The notes beneath the pieces were generated by a model. The model saw only the letters and a program-made list of their open reading frames with translations, was not told the origin of the DNA and searched no databases. Shown here piece after piece: positions 9,585-18,595 of a stretch of DNA of 64,000 nt (its first letter is position 1; each line of letters starts with the position of its first letter). Origin of the DNA: Streptomyces tendae (GTDB taxonomy: Bacteria; Actinomycetota; Actinomycetes; Streptomycetales; Streptomycetaceae); assembly GCF_008632955.1 (NCBI RefSeq), contig NZ_CP043959.1, forward strand, positions 3,100,001-3,164,000. Reading direction: 5' to 3'. Position numbers and translations under genes: made by a program.

Positions 9585-10346
9585 TCACACCATTCCGCCG
9601 TTGGCCCGCACGACCTGCCCGTTCACCCAGTGCCCTGCCGGGCCGGTGAGGAAGGCGGCGACCCGGGCGATGTCCTCGGGCGTGCCCAGCCGCTCCAGCG
9701 GCGGGGTCTTCGCGAGCCGGTCGATCTCCTCCGGCGTCTTGCCGTCGAGGAACAGGTCGGTGGCCGTGGGGCCGGGGGCTACGGTGTTCACCGTGATGTC
9801 CCGGCCGCGCAGCTCGCGGGCGAGGATCAGGGTGATCGACTCGACGGCGGCCTTGCTCGCCACGTACGCGCCGTAAGCGGGGAACTGTGCTCCGACCACG
9901 GAGGTCGACACGCCCAGGAAGGAGCCGCCGGGCCGCAGCCGCCGCGCGGCCTGCTGGGCCACCACGAAGGCGCCGCGGATGTTGGTGCGGTGCATCGCGT
10001 CGAGGGCGGCCAGATCGAGGTCGGCGACGGGCGACAGGACGAGGCGGCCGGCGGCGTTCACCACGACGTCCACGCCGCCGAACTCCTGCTCCGCCCGGTC
10101 GAACAGCGCGGCGACCGCGTGCTCGTCCGCCACGTCCGCCCGCACGGCGATCGCCCTCCCGCCGTCGGCGGTGATCGCCATCACGGTCTCCTCGGCCGAG
10201 GCCGCGTCCCTGGCGTAGTTCACCACCACCGCCAGACCGTCGCGGGCCAGTTGGAGCGACACCGCGTGGCCGATGCCGCGCGAACCGCCGGTGACGACGG
10301 CGACCCGCCCGGGGTCCGGTGTGCGAAGGCTGTCATTCGTAGTCAT
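9585..10346 (-). CDS. SDR family NAD(P)-dependent oxidoreductase
   Basis: The protein has 253 residues from the ATG at 10346, which has GGAGG upstream. The cofactor motif TGGSRGIG is near residue 20. NAAG follows, and the catalytic Ser with the YVASK (YxxxK) dyad is in the second half. The basic residue after the glycine motif favours NADP(H). The end NGQVVRANGGMV is typical of classical SDRs such as 3-oxoacyl-ACP reductase relatives. It is transcribed divergently from the XRE regulator across an 86-bp gap that holds a palindrome, so it is probably the regulator's main target. Substrate unknown. Confidence 0.9.
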   Translation of the reverse strand: MTTNDSLRTPDPGRVAVVTGGSRGIGHAVSLQLARDGLAVVVNYARDAASAEETVMAITADGGRAIAVRADVADEHAVAALFDRAEQEFGGVDVVVNAAGRLVLSPVADLDLAALDAMHRTNIRGAFVVAQQAARRLRPGGSFLGVSTSVVGAQFPAYGAYVASKAAVESITLILARELRGRDITVNTVAPGPTATDLFLDGKTPEEIDRLAKTPPLERLGTPEDIARVAAFLTGPAGHWVNGQVVRANGGMV

Positions 10347-10378
10347 GCCTCCACGGTGCGCGGTCCCGGCCCGCGCAA

Positions 10379-10399
10379 CCAGGGGATGCCATCCCCTGG
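10379..10399. promoter_or_regulatory. Palindromic operator shared by SDR and XRE genes
   Basis: CCAGGGGATG and CATCCCCTGG are perfect 10-bp arms around one central C. The site lies 33 bp upstream of both start codons, in the middle of the divergent gap, which suits repression of both genes by the XRE protein. Confidence 0.7.
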
Positions 10400-10432
10400 G
10401 TCGGCGCCCCGGCCGGGCACAGAATGGTGCAC

Positions 10433-11293
10433 ATGGGTTCTGCGAAGTACACCGAGCTCGGGGCGTTCCTGCGGTCGCGCCGGGACCGCATCCGCCCGGC
10501 CGACGTGGGTCTCCCCGCCGGCCCGCGGCGCCGGGTGCCCGGTCTGCGCCGGGAGGAGATCGCCCAGCTCGCCGGGGCATCGGTGGACTACTACAACGAA
10601 CTCGAGCGCGGAGCCGGCTCCCAGCCGTCGGAACAGATGATCGCCGCCCTGGCCCGGGCGCTGCGGCTGACCGCCGACGAGCGTGACTACCTCTACCGGC
10701 TGGCGGACCGTCCCGTGCCCGCCTCGGGCGGCGTGACCGCGCACGTCCACCCCGGCATGCTCGACCTGCTCCAGCGGATGCCGTCCACTCCCGCGCAGGT
10801 CATCACCGACCTCCACGTCACCCTCGTGCAGAACCGGCTCGCGGTGGCACTGCTCGGCGACCAGTCGGGCTTCCGCGGACCGCGCGCGAGCTTCGTCCAC
10901 CGTTGGTTCACCGAGCCCGACGCACGCCTGCTCTACCCGGAGGCCGACCACGCGACCCAGTCGCGGGCGTTCGTCGCCGACCTCCGCGCGGCCGCCGCCC
11001 GCAGGGACGCCAAGGACACCGAGGCCGCCTCGATGATCCGCACCCTGCTGCACGCCTCGCCGGAGTTCGCCGTCCTCTGGGCCGACCACGACGTGGCGTT
11101 CCGCCGCGACGACCGCAAGCGGATCCGGCACCCCGCCCTCGGGGTCGTGGAGGTCAACTGCCTGAACCTGTTCAGCGAGGACGGCCGACAGCGCCTGCTG
11201 TGGTTCACCCCCGCCCTGGGCACCGACAGCGCGGACCTCCTCGATCTGCTCGCGGTCCTCGGCACACAGGACGTGGTCGAGTCCGGGGCGTGA
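10433..11293 (+). CDS. XRE-family regulator with MmyB-like ligand-binding domain
   Basis: The protein has 286 residues from ATG 10433; ATG 10424 in the same frame adds three residues, and neither has a strong ribosome-binding site. Residues 1-85 hold the helix-turn-helix (LGAFLRSRRDRI, GLRREEIAQLAGASVDYYNELERG). The rest is the MmyB-like domain (PF17765), recognised from HVTLVQNRLAVALLGD, DLRAAAARRD and GVVEVNCLNLF. These regulators commonly control a divergent dehydrogenase or reductase gene, as here. Probably an autoregulated repressor that senses a small hydrophobic ligand. Confidence 0.88.
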   Translation: MGSAKYTELGAFLRSRRDRIRPADVGLPAGPRRRVPGLRREEIAQLAGASVDYYNELERGAGSQPSEQMIAALARALRLTADERDYLYRLADRPVPASGGVTAHVHPGMLDLLQRMPSTPAQVITDLHVTLVQNRLAVALLGDQSGFRGPRASFVHRWFTEPDARLLYPEADHATQSRAFVADLRAAAARRDAKDTEAASMIRTLLHASPEFAVLWADHDVAFRRDDRKRIRHPALGVVEVNCLNLFSEDGRQRLLWFTPALGTDSADLLDLLAVLGTQDVVESGA

Positions 11294-11651
11294 GGGGGCC
11301 GGTCGACCGGGGGTGCTCCGGCACGTCCGGGCGTCGTGACCTGTGCCGGCCCACCTCACCCTTCTCCCTGTTGCCGGGTAACCTCGTCCACATCGTCAAC
11401 GCGGCCCGACGGGCTTCCGCTCCAGTCGGTGGAGTCACAAAGGACATGCCCCCACCCGCACGAGTCACTTCGTGCTGCCTGGGGGGAAGTTCCAGCGTCC
11501 CTGGCGTGCCGTCTCCCTGGCCGAACCGCGCGGCGCATGCGCAATCCTCGGACGGATACCGAGCAGCGATCCGGCGTTCCCGCGGGAGGAACCTGGGGAC
11601 CTTTGTGCACCCGAGGCTGGACACCGTTGTGCAGGTGCCCAGCCTCCGATG
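11294..11651. other. Intergenic gap without a recognisable gene
   Basis: This 358-bp gap lies between the convergent XRE and DUF5682-like genes. Only a weak hairpin is seen (GCACGA and TCGTGC, 11458-11475). The ORFs here have no ribosome-binding site or family motif. Confidence 0.5.
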
Positions 11652-14471
11652 TCAGCCACTGGCCAGTAGTGCCTCGATGGCCTCGGCCGTGACGGGATAC
11701 GTGACCGTCAACACCGCGCCCGGTGCACCGGCGTCGCCGGTCGGCGCCCAGCCCTCCTCGCACCCCAGCAGCCCCGCCACCGCGTCGCACGCCGACGGAT
11801 GCGCGGCGAGCAGCGTGGCTCCCCGGGGTGCCGTGGCCGCGTGCCGGGCCCGGGAGGCCGCGAACGGGTCCTCCTGCGGCGTCCGCCACGGCGGCACCCA
11901 CGCGTCCAGTGCCGGCAGCCGGCCCGGGAAGATCCGGCCCGCCTCGCGGATCAGCAGCGGGGCGAGGTCCGCCGCGCCCTTGCGCAGGGTGGTGATCAGC
12001 AGCGGCAGCCACGGGAGCAGCACCGTGTCCGGCAGGCGCCCGAAGGCGTTCGACACCGCCTCCACCACCACGTCCGCCAGCCCCGGCACCGGCTCCAGCG
12101 CGTGCACGAAGCCGTTGAGGTAGCGCGGGTAGGCGGGCACCACCAGCGGATTGTCCAGCAACGCGTCGCACCGGGACCGCAGTTCGGTACGCGACAGGGT
12201 GCCGAGCTGCACCTGTGCCGCCCATAGCAGTGCCGTCTTCGACGGGTCGTCCGGGTGGGACTGGGCGACCGCCAGCTCCAGTTGCGTACGGTCGCAGCCC
12301 AGCGACAGCGCGAGGCTCTCCATGCTGAACAGGAAGCCCAGCATCGCCGCGACCTGCCCCACCGTCGCGTCCTCGTCCCGGAACGCGGTCGGCAGCAGCG
12401 TGCAGTAGTGGGCGTACCCCGTCTTGACGAACGACTCGATCCACGCGGGCAGCGTCGGCCGGCTCGTCCGGTAGTACGCCAGCAGCGCCCGGGCCCGGCG
12501 CAGCACCTCCGGCGCCCCGTCGACACTGCGCTCCGCCGCCAGCACCTTCAACGCGTGCGTGCCCAGCTCGTCCGCCAGTCGCCCGCTGCGCAGGTACAGC
12601 AGGGTGTCCTCGACGGCCGCCAGCACCCCCGCCGTCGTCGCCCGCGGCCCGTACGCCTCGCGCCGCAGCCGCTGCTCCAGCACCTGTTCCAGGCTGACGC
12701 CCTCGTAGCCGAGTTCGATGAGCGCCCGCTGATGGGTACCGAGGGCCAGGTCCCAGGACTCCTGGATCGACCGCTCACCCAGTCGCCGCTCACCCATGAT
12801 CGGCCGGGCCGCGCCCTGCGGCATCAGCCGCCGCAGCATCCACAGCACGTCGGAACACGCCTCGAGCTCCGGACGGCCCGCGATGTCCAGCAACGCCCGC
12901 TGCACACCGCGCTGTTGCAGCTTCAGCCCGAGCGGCTTCAGCCGGTCGTACACGTCCCGGGCGAGCGGCGGCAGCGCCTCGTAGCCCACCTGCCCGATCC
13001 GGTCGCCGCCCATCATGATCTCGACGAGCCGGCGCACGTCCCGCCGCCCGGGCACCCTGTCCTTCTCGATGCAGGTGACCGCCGCGTCCTGGAAGTCGTA
13101 CGGCGTCGGCCTCGCCCGGTCCCGCATGCCCGCGAGGAGGATCGACGTCTCGAAGACGGCGATGGCGTCGGCGGTGGAGGCGAGGTACCCGTTGCGCCGG
13201 GCCGCCCGCACGATGTCCACGGACCAGCCGAGCAACTCCGCCTCGTCCAGACCGTCCAGGACGGGGGGCTGGTGGAGGAACCCGGACAGCCGGTCCGTGG
13301 CCGGCGCTTCGGCAGTGGACGTGGCGGCGGGCAGCGCCTTCTTCGCGCGGGACGCCCGCGCCCCCGCCTGGCCCTCCAGCCGGTACGGCCGCACCTTCGT
13401 CCGCTTGAGACTCTTCTGCCACTGGGCCGCCGCTATCGACACCGAGCCGGCCGCCAGGCCGAACTGCGCCTCGATCGCCGCGTGACTCGACGGGATCAGG
13501 CCGTACTGCCAGGTGGTCGCCGTGCGCGGGGAGATCGTGAACGCGCCCGAGCGGCCGTGCACGCCGAACTCCTCCACCCTGCTGGCCGCGTGGAACGCCC
13601 CGCACACGTACAGGCAGTCCTCCGGGTCCGCGCCCGTCGTCGTCAGGTGCTCGCGCATCCGCGTCCACATGTACCGCTCGCGGTCCTCGTCCACCCGGAC
13701 GCGGTCGCCGTCGCCCGGCGCCAGCCGCCGGAACAGGCTGCCGATGAGGAACATCACCTGGCGGTAGGTGTCGTGGTCGCTGTCCCCGAGCGGCACCTCG
13801 ACGTACTGGTGCCACCACTCCGACCAGTGCCGCACCTTGCCGTGGCGGAGCAGATGCTCCTCCAGCTCCGCGAACCGGGGGCGCAGGTCGCCGATCTCGA
13901 CGCCGACCGCCTCGCCGTGCAGCGCGGCCTCCTCGGCCTGGGGAGTGTCCTCCTCCTCTGAAGTGCCCCCGGTGTCCGCGGTGTCGGCGCGGTCCCACTG
14001 GAAGACGTGGTCGGAGGAGCGGTCGACCAGGACCAGTTCCACGCCCGGGGTGTCCAGGGCGTAGGCGATGGCCTGGTACTCGGCGGACGCCTCGGTGATC
14101 GGTGCGACGACCGACAGCGGGGCCCACTCCTGGGGGAAGCCGTCGATCTCGCCCGCGAACGCCTGGACCGCCACCGGCAGCCGGCAGTTGCGCAGCTCGG
14201 ACAGCAGCGGCGCCATGTCCTCGCACAGCTCCAGGTACACGACCTTGGGCTGCTTCTCCCGCAGCCGGCGGGCCATGGCCAGGGCGGAGGCGGGGGAGTG
14301 GTGGCAGACGGGGAAGATCTCCAGCGGCTCACGCACCGCCCGGTCGACGTCGTCCACCAGGCCCAGGAGGATGCCCTCCAGGGCGTCGGGTCCGCCGGCG
14401 AACTCGGCCGCCGCCTCCTGCAGTTGTGTACGCAGCGCGGTGAACACACCGCTTCCCTGGGGCCCGCTCAC
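11652..14471 (-). CDS. DUF5682-family protein, last gene of MoxR/VWA operon
   Basis: The protein has 939 residues. The GTG at 14471 overlaps the AAA stop by 4 nt (GTGA). The N-terminal third has CHHSPAS (56-62), YLELCED (79-85) and CGAFHAAS (His294). This spacing of His, Glu and a late GxxH resembles the TraB/Tiki/EreA-like enzyme fold; that assignment is inference. The remaining 600 residues are helical and Leu-rich, like a scaffold of repeats. DUF5682 proteins are known from sequence databases to travel with MoxR ATPases, VWA proteins and SWIM proteins. An Asp/Glu-rich segment (about 160-185) looks like a linker. Likely the effector or the largest structural subunit. Confidence 0.7.
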   Translation of the reverse strand: MSGPQGSGVFTALRTQLQEAAAEFAGGPDALEGILLGLVDDVDRAVREPLEIFPVCHHSPASALAMARRLREKQPKVVYLELCEDMAPLLSELRNCRLPVAVQAFAGEIDGFPQEWAPLSVVAPITEASAEYQAIAYALDTPGVELVLVDRSSDHVFQWDRADTADTGGTSEEEDTPQAEEAALHGEAVGVEIGDLRPRFAELEEHLLRHGKVRHWSEWWHQYVEVPLGDSDHDTYRQVMFLIGSLFRRLAPGDGDRVRVDEDRERYMWTRMREHLTTTGADPEDCLYVCGAFHAASRVEEFGVHGRSGAFTISPRTATTWQYGLIPSSHAAIEAQFGLAAGSVSIAAAQWQKSLKRTKVRPYRLEGQAGARASRAKKALPAATSTAEAPATDRLSGFLHQPPVLDGLDEAELLGWSVDIVRAARRNGYLASTADAIAVFETSILLAGMRDRARPTPYDFQDAAVTCIEKDRVPGRRDVRRLVEIMMGGDRIGQVGYEALPPLARDVYDRLKPLGLKLQQRGVQRALLDIAGRPELEACSDVLWMLRRLMPQGAARPIMGERRLGERSIQESWDLALGTHQRALIELGYEGVSLEQVLEQRLRREAYGPRATTAGVLAAVEDTLLYLRSGRLADELGTHALKVLAAERSVDGAPEVLRRARALLAYYRTSRPTLPAWIESFVKTGYAHYCTLLPTAFRDEDATVGQVAAMLGFLFSMESLALSLGCDRTQLELAVAQSHPDDPSKTALLWAAQVQLGTLSRTELRSRCDALLDNPLVVPAYPRYLNGFVHALEPVPGLADVVVEAVSNAFGRLPDTVLLPWLPLLITTLRKGAADLAPLLIREAGRIFPGRLPALDAWVPPWRTPQEDPFAASRARHAATAPRGATLLAAHPSACDAVAGLLGCEEGWAPTGDAGAPGAVLTVTYPVTAEAIEALLASG

Positions 14472-15592
14472 GACAGGGTGGCGATCGCGTCGCGGCCGCC
14501 CTCGAGGAACTCCGGCCAGGCCCCGCCCTCGTCCTTGCTGCGGGGCTCGACGACCCCATGCAGGTACTTGTTGAGTATGGCCAGGTCCTCCGGCTCGCGC
14601 CGGGTCAGCGACCCGACCAGCGAGGATGCCAGGGTGCGGGCGGTGAGGGCGCGCTCGCCGAAGAAGTTGCTGTGCAGGACCGCGTCCTCCAGCACACCGA
14701 TCTGCTCGGCCGTCGACAGCGCGGACTCCAGCTTCTCGTCGTCGCTGCCGGCCGACGCGGCGGAGGCCCGCAGATCGGCGAAGCTCTGCAGCAGCACGTC
14801 CAGCAGCGTCGGCGGCACGTCCAGGTCGATCGAGTGGCGGCGCAGCAGTTCCTCGGTGCGGAAGCGGACGATCTCCGCCTCGCTCTTCTTGTTCGTCACC
14901 ACCGGGATGCGGACGAAGTTGAAACGGCGCTTCAGCGCGGACGACAGGTCGTTGACACCCCGGTCGCGGCTGTTGGCGGTGGCGATGATCGAGAAACCGG
15001 GCTTGGCGAACACGATGTTGTCATCGCCGCCACCGCTCTCCAGTTCGGGAACGGAGATGTACTTCTCGGAGAGGATCGAGATCAGCGCGTCCTGCACGTC
15101 ACTGGTGGAACGCGTCAGCTCCTCGAAGCGGCCGATGGCGCCGGCCTCCATCGCGGTCATGATCGGCGACGGGATCATCGACTCACGCGACTGGCCCTTG
15201 GCGATCACCATCGACACGTTCCACGAGTACTTGATGTGGTCCTCGGTGGTGCCGGCCGTGCCCTGGACGACCAGGGTCGAGTTGCGGCAGATCGCCGCCG
15301 ACAGCAGCTCGGCCAGCCAGCTCTTGCCGGTGCCCGGGTCGCCGATGAGCAGCAGCCCGCGGTCGGAGGCGAGGGTGACGATCGACCGCTCCACGAAGCT
15401 GCGGTCACCGAACCACTTCTGCGAGATCTCACGGTCCAGTCCGTCGGCCCGCTCGGAGCCGAGGATGAACAGCCGCACCATCTTGGGCGACAGACGCCAC
15501 GAGAACGGCTTGGGGCTGTCGTCGACCGACTCCAGCCAGTCGAGCTCCTCGGCGTACTTGATCTCGGCGGGAGCGCGCAGCAGTTCGGACAT
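14468..15592 (-). CDS. MoxR-type AAA+ ATPase
   Basis: The protein has 374 residues from ATG 15592, with GAAAGG upstream. Walker A is GDPGTGKS (84-91). The Walker B region reads GRFEELTR (154-161), where the usual acidic pair DE is replaced by EE after Phe. Sensor 1 is ATANSRD (204-210) and the arginine-finger region LKRRF (220-224). MoxR ATPases are hexameric remodelling machines that work with VWA-domain partners, and the VWA gene is directly upstream. It is followed with 4-nt overlap by the DUF5682-like gene, so the products should be made in fixed ratio. Confidence 0.9.
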   Translation of the reverse strand: MSELLRAPAEIKYAEELDWLESVDDSPKPFSWRLSPKMVRLFILGSERADGLDREISQKWFGDRSFVERSIVTLASDRGLLLIGDPGTGKSWLAELLSAAICRNSTLVVQGTAGTTEDHIKYSWNVSMVIAKGQSRESMIPSPIMTAMEAGAIGRFEELTRSTSDVQDALISILSEKYISVPELESGGGDDNIVFAKPGFSIIATANSRDRGVNDLSSALKRRFNFVRIPVVTNKKSEAEIVRFRTEELLRRHSIDLDVPPTLLDVLLQSFADLRASAASAGSDDEKLESALSTAEQIGVLEDAVLHSNFFGERALTARTLASSLVGSLTRREPEDLAILNKYLHGVVEPRSKDEGGAWPEFLEGGRDAIATLS

Positions 15593-15677
15593 GAGGAATG
15601 AGCCTTTCGAGGTATGGGAAAGTCGAGAAGTCGACAGGGTGAGAAATCGAAGCGCCGGGACGTCGAGAAGCCGACGG

Positions 15678-17207
15678 TCAGGTGAGGAACGTCTTCAGCT
15701 CGTGCACGAGCTTCTTGATGTGCCCGGATATCACCGGCGTACCGAGGTCCTTGAATTTCTCCCGGAACCAGGGGTTGACGCTGCCGCGGCCGGAGCTGGT
15801 CACGGACCCCACCGGGATGAACTTCGCCCCGGAGCGGTGGATGGCGGCCATGCTCTCGAACAGCTCGTCCGTGCGCCATTCGTAGAAGTCGGAGATCCAC
15901 ACCACGACGGTGTTGCGCGGCTCGGCGATCTTCGGCTGGGCGAGCGTCATGGCGACGGTGCCGTCGGTGCCGCCGCCGAGCTGGGTGCGCAGCAGCGTCT
16001 CGAACGGGTCGTGCGCCCAGGGCGTCAGGTCCAGCGCCTGTGTGTCGTACGCGATCAGGTGGACGTCCACCTTCGGCAGGCCGGCGAAGATCGAGGCCAG
16101 GATGGTGCAGTTGACCATCGAGTCCACCATGGACCCCGACTGGTCCACCACGACGATGAGCCGCTGTGGGGTCGTCTTGCGGCTGGTGTGCCGGTAGTAG
16201 AGGCGGTCGACGTAGAGCCGCTGCTCCTCCGGGTCCCAGTTGGTGAGGTTCTTCCAGATCGTGCGGTCCATGTCGAGGTTGCGGAAGACCCGCTTGGGCG
16301 GCACGGACCGGTCGAGCTCACCGACCGTGGCCTTCTCCACCTGTGTGCGCAGCACCTCGGTGACCTCGTCGACGTAGCGCCTGATCAGCGCCTTGGCGTT
16401 GGCGAGGGCGACCCCGGCGAGGTTGTTCTTGTCCCGCAGCAGCTGCTCGATGAGCGACATGCTCGGCGTCAGCCGTGAGGCGAGCGCGGGGTCGGCCAGC
16501 ACCTCCCGCAGATGCATGCGCCGCACGAGTCCGGCCTCGATCGAGCCCAGCTCCGGACCGATCTCCGGGATCAGCCTGCTCAGGTCGGGCGCGGGCATGC
16601 CGGCACCGGTGCCCGTCGGGCTGACGCCCCCGCCGGCGCCCGCACGGTTGCGCCCGCCCCGGCCGCCACCGCGCAGGTCACCGGGCCGGCAGCCCAGCGC
16701 CCGCTCCAGCCAGCCGGCGTCGGACTGCCAACGGGCCAGCTGTTCGGCGGTGACCGTGCCGTTGCCGGTCGCGAAGACGTTGAGCAGCACCTTCGACGCC
16801 AGCGCCGCCCGCCGCACCTCGGCGGCCCGGTCACGGGCACCGTCCGCGTCCGGCTCGGGCGTCATCAGTCCGTCGAACTCGGCCGCCAGATCCGGGTGCC
16901 GCTGCACCATCGAGTCGACGGAAGCCTCCGGGTCGAGCAGCGCCGCCGGGAGACCGATGTCCTCGACCACGGCGACACTCGCCGACTCCAGGGACGCCTG
17001 CTCCTCCGGGTCGAAGAGGCGGGCCAGCAGCCGCCAGTACAGGATTTGCCGTCGGTTCTCGTCCGGGTCGGGGGCGGGAGCTGGGGCGGAGCCGGCGCCG
17101 GGGGTGTGAATGGGGGCGGAGCCGGGGCCGGGGGCGTCAGTGGGGACGGAGCCGGGGCCACCCGGGGCTCCCTCAGTCCCTTCGCCGCCGAGGGTCACCT
17201 CGCTCAT
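15678..17207 (-). CDS. VWA domain protein, partner of the MoxR ATPase
   Basis: The protein has 509 residues. ATG 17207 overlaps the upstream stop (ATGA). The first 50 residues are Gly/Pro/Ala-rich and contain a tandem 10-residue repeat. A helical domain follows (50-170), then a second Gly-rich linker (178-203) and a helical region. The C-terminal von Willebrand A domain keeps the full metal site: DQSGSM (355-360), the Thr in GGGTDGT (411-417) and the Asp in SDFYEW (439-444). There is no signal peptide or membrane helix, so it acts in the cytoplasm. VWA proteins of this type act as adaptors or substrates for MoxR chaperones. Confidence 0.88.
   Translation of the reverse strand: MSEVTLGGEGTEGAPGGPGSVPTDAPGPGSAPIHTPGAGSAPAPAPDPDENRRQILYWRLLARLFDPEEQASLESASVAVVEDIGLPAALLDPEASVDSMVQRHPDLAAEFDGLMTPEPDADGARDRAAEVRRAALASKVLLNVFATGNGTVTAEQLARWQSDAGWLERALGCRPGDLRGGGRGGRNRAGAGGGVSPTGTGAGMPAPDLSRLIPEIGPELGSIEAGLVRRMHLREVLADPALASRLTPSMSLIEQLLRDKNNLAGVALANAKALIRRYVDEVTEVLRTQVEKATVGELDRSVPPKRVFRNLDMDRTIWKNLTNWDPEEQRLYVDRLYYRHTSRKTTPQRLIVVVDQSGSMVDSMVNCTILASIFAGLPKVDVHLIAYDTQALDLTPWAHDPFETLLRTQLGGGTDGTVAMTLAQPKIAEPRNTVVVWISDFYEWRTDELFESMAAIHRSGAKFIPVGSVTSSGRGSVNPWFREKFKDLGTPVISGHIKKLVHELKTFLT
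17085..17163. repeat. 30-bp in-frame tandem repeat in VWA gene
   Basis: Two and a half copies of a 30-bp unit (starts at 17085, 17115 and 17145, each beginning GGCGGAGCCGG or close to it) encode the 10-residue repeat GPGSAPxxxP of the VWA protein. The repeat keeps frame, so copy number could vary without breaking the gene. Confidence 0.8.
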
Positions 17208-18595
17208 TTCCGCAGCAGCCTTCCCGCGCGCTCGCGCAGCACGTTGACGGCGTCGGTGGCCGCCTTCTCGGCCCGTACGCCCGCCTTGTCGGCGGTGCCT
17301 CCGGCCCACGCCCCCGCGTGCACGGCGACGGGCTTCTTCCGCACCGTCCGTTCCACGGCCAGCGGCTGGAGCAGGAACTCCCCGGCGTCCCAGCGCAGCA
17401 GCCCGAGGCACGCGCCGGACGTGGCCACGGCCTCCGCGGTCAGCGGCCCGGCGGCGGGCACCCGAGCGGTGTCGACGGTGAGACGTCCCCCGGCGAACCG
17501 GAAGGTGACCCCGTCGTCCTCCTCCTCGACGGCGTACCCCTCCATCAGCACGGGTACGGCGATCCGCGCCGGGTGCCGGTCCACCGGCGCCACGGGGGCG
17601 GCGGTCGCGGTGGGCAGCGCCACCCGGGCGGTGGCGAAGACGTCGGCGGGCTCGCCCTGGGTGGCGCGGGCGTCGTCCCAGATCAGGTCGCCCTCCGCGG
17701 TGACGGGCATGGCGTCGAGTTCCATGGCACGTCCCTCGCTCACGGCGGCCAGCAGGGACATGTGCGGCCGCAGCAGCTGCCACAGTCCGGCTCCGACGAC
17801 GGTGTCCGGCTTGGGTGCGGACACGCCGGCCCGCACCAGCCGCGGCGTCGTGCCGTCCGCCGGCTCGAACACCGCGTGCACCTGCGCCTGCACGGCGGTG
17901 GCGTGTTCGTGCAGGTCGACACCGAGTGGCAGCAGACGGCCGGTGACCTCCGTGACGGCTGTCGCCTGGTCCGCACCCGGCAGCGTCAGCAGCATCGCCC
18001 GCGACCACAGGTCGGCCCACCGGCGCACCGGCACCCGCTCCAGAGTGGCGCCGGGGCACGAGGCGGCGAGTTCCGCGGCGAAGCCGTCGAGCAGCGTGGC
18101 CGGCCGCCGCAGCGACGGCTCGGGCAGCATCGCGCTCACGACGGGAGCGGCACCGCCGACCAGTTCGTGGTCGATGCCCTGCCAGCCTGCCCGCGCCAGG
18201 TCGCACAGCCAGCCGCGCGCCGCCGTCAGCAGGTTCACCGGGCGCTCCGCGCCCGCGGCCGGGGCGGACGCCGCTTCGTCGCGCGCACGCCCGACCGCCT
18301 CCTCGACCCGCTCGACGAGCGCGTCGTGCACGGAGCCCAGCAGCGCGGTGCGCGCGGCGGCGAGTGCCATGAAGTGGTCCTCGTCCGCGGCGCCCGCCGC
18401 GGACTTCTCGGCCGCCTCGGCGACCCGCCCGGCCAGGGGGGACCCGGCGACGGCGTCCGCGAGCCCGGCCAGACCGGCGGCCCGGGCCGGCTGCGGACGG
18501 AGCAGCCCGCCGACGAGCACCTGGTCGAATCCGTCCACGGCGGCCAGGGACTCGTCCAGCCCGTCGACCACGTCGGTCAGCAGGTCCACACGCAT
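17204..18595 (-). CDS. Unrecognised 463-464 aa protein of MoxR/VWA operon
   Basis: The start is ATG 18595 or the GTG codon just before it at 18598; both overlap the SWIM stop codon. The product is rich in Ala, Leu and Val, with no membrane helix, signal peptide or known catalytic motif. The first half is helical; the second half (about residues 290-430) looks beta-rich (DLIWDDARATQG, IAVPVLMEGYAV, GVTFRFAGGRLTVD). In related loci the slot beside SWIM proteins is often taken by DUF5691; this protein is not clearly that family. By position it is a structural or substrate-recognition subunit of the five-gene system. Confidence 0.75.
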   Translation of the reverse strand: MRVDLLTDVVDGLDESLAAVDGFDQVLVGGLLRPQPARAAGLAGLADAVAGSPLAGRVAEAAEKSAAGAADEDHFMALAAARTALLGSVHDALVERVEEAVGRARDEAASAPAAGAERPVNLLTAARGWLCDLARAGWQGIDHELVGGAAPVVSAMLPEPSLRRPATLLDGFAAELAASCPGATLERVPVRRWADLWSRAMLLTLPGADQATAVTEVTGRLLPLGVDLHEHATAVQAQVHAVFEPADGTTPRLVRAGVSAPKPDTVVGAGLWQLLRPHMSLLAAVSEGRAMELDAMPVTAEGDLIWDDARATQGEPADVFATARVALPTATAAPVAPVDRHPARIAVPVLMEGYAVEEEDDGVTFRFAGGRLTVDTARVPAAGPLTAEAVATSGACLGLLRWDAGEFLLQPLAVERTVRKKPVAVHAGAWAGGTADKAGVRAEKAATDAVNVLRERAGRLLRK

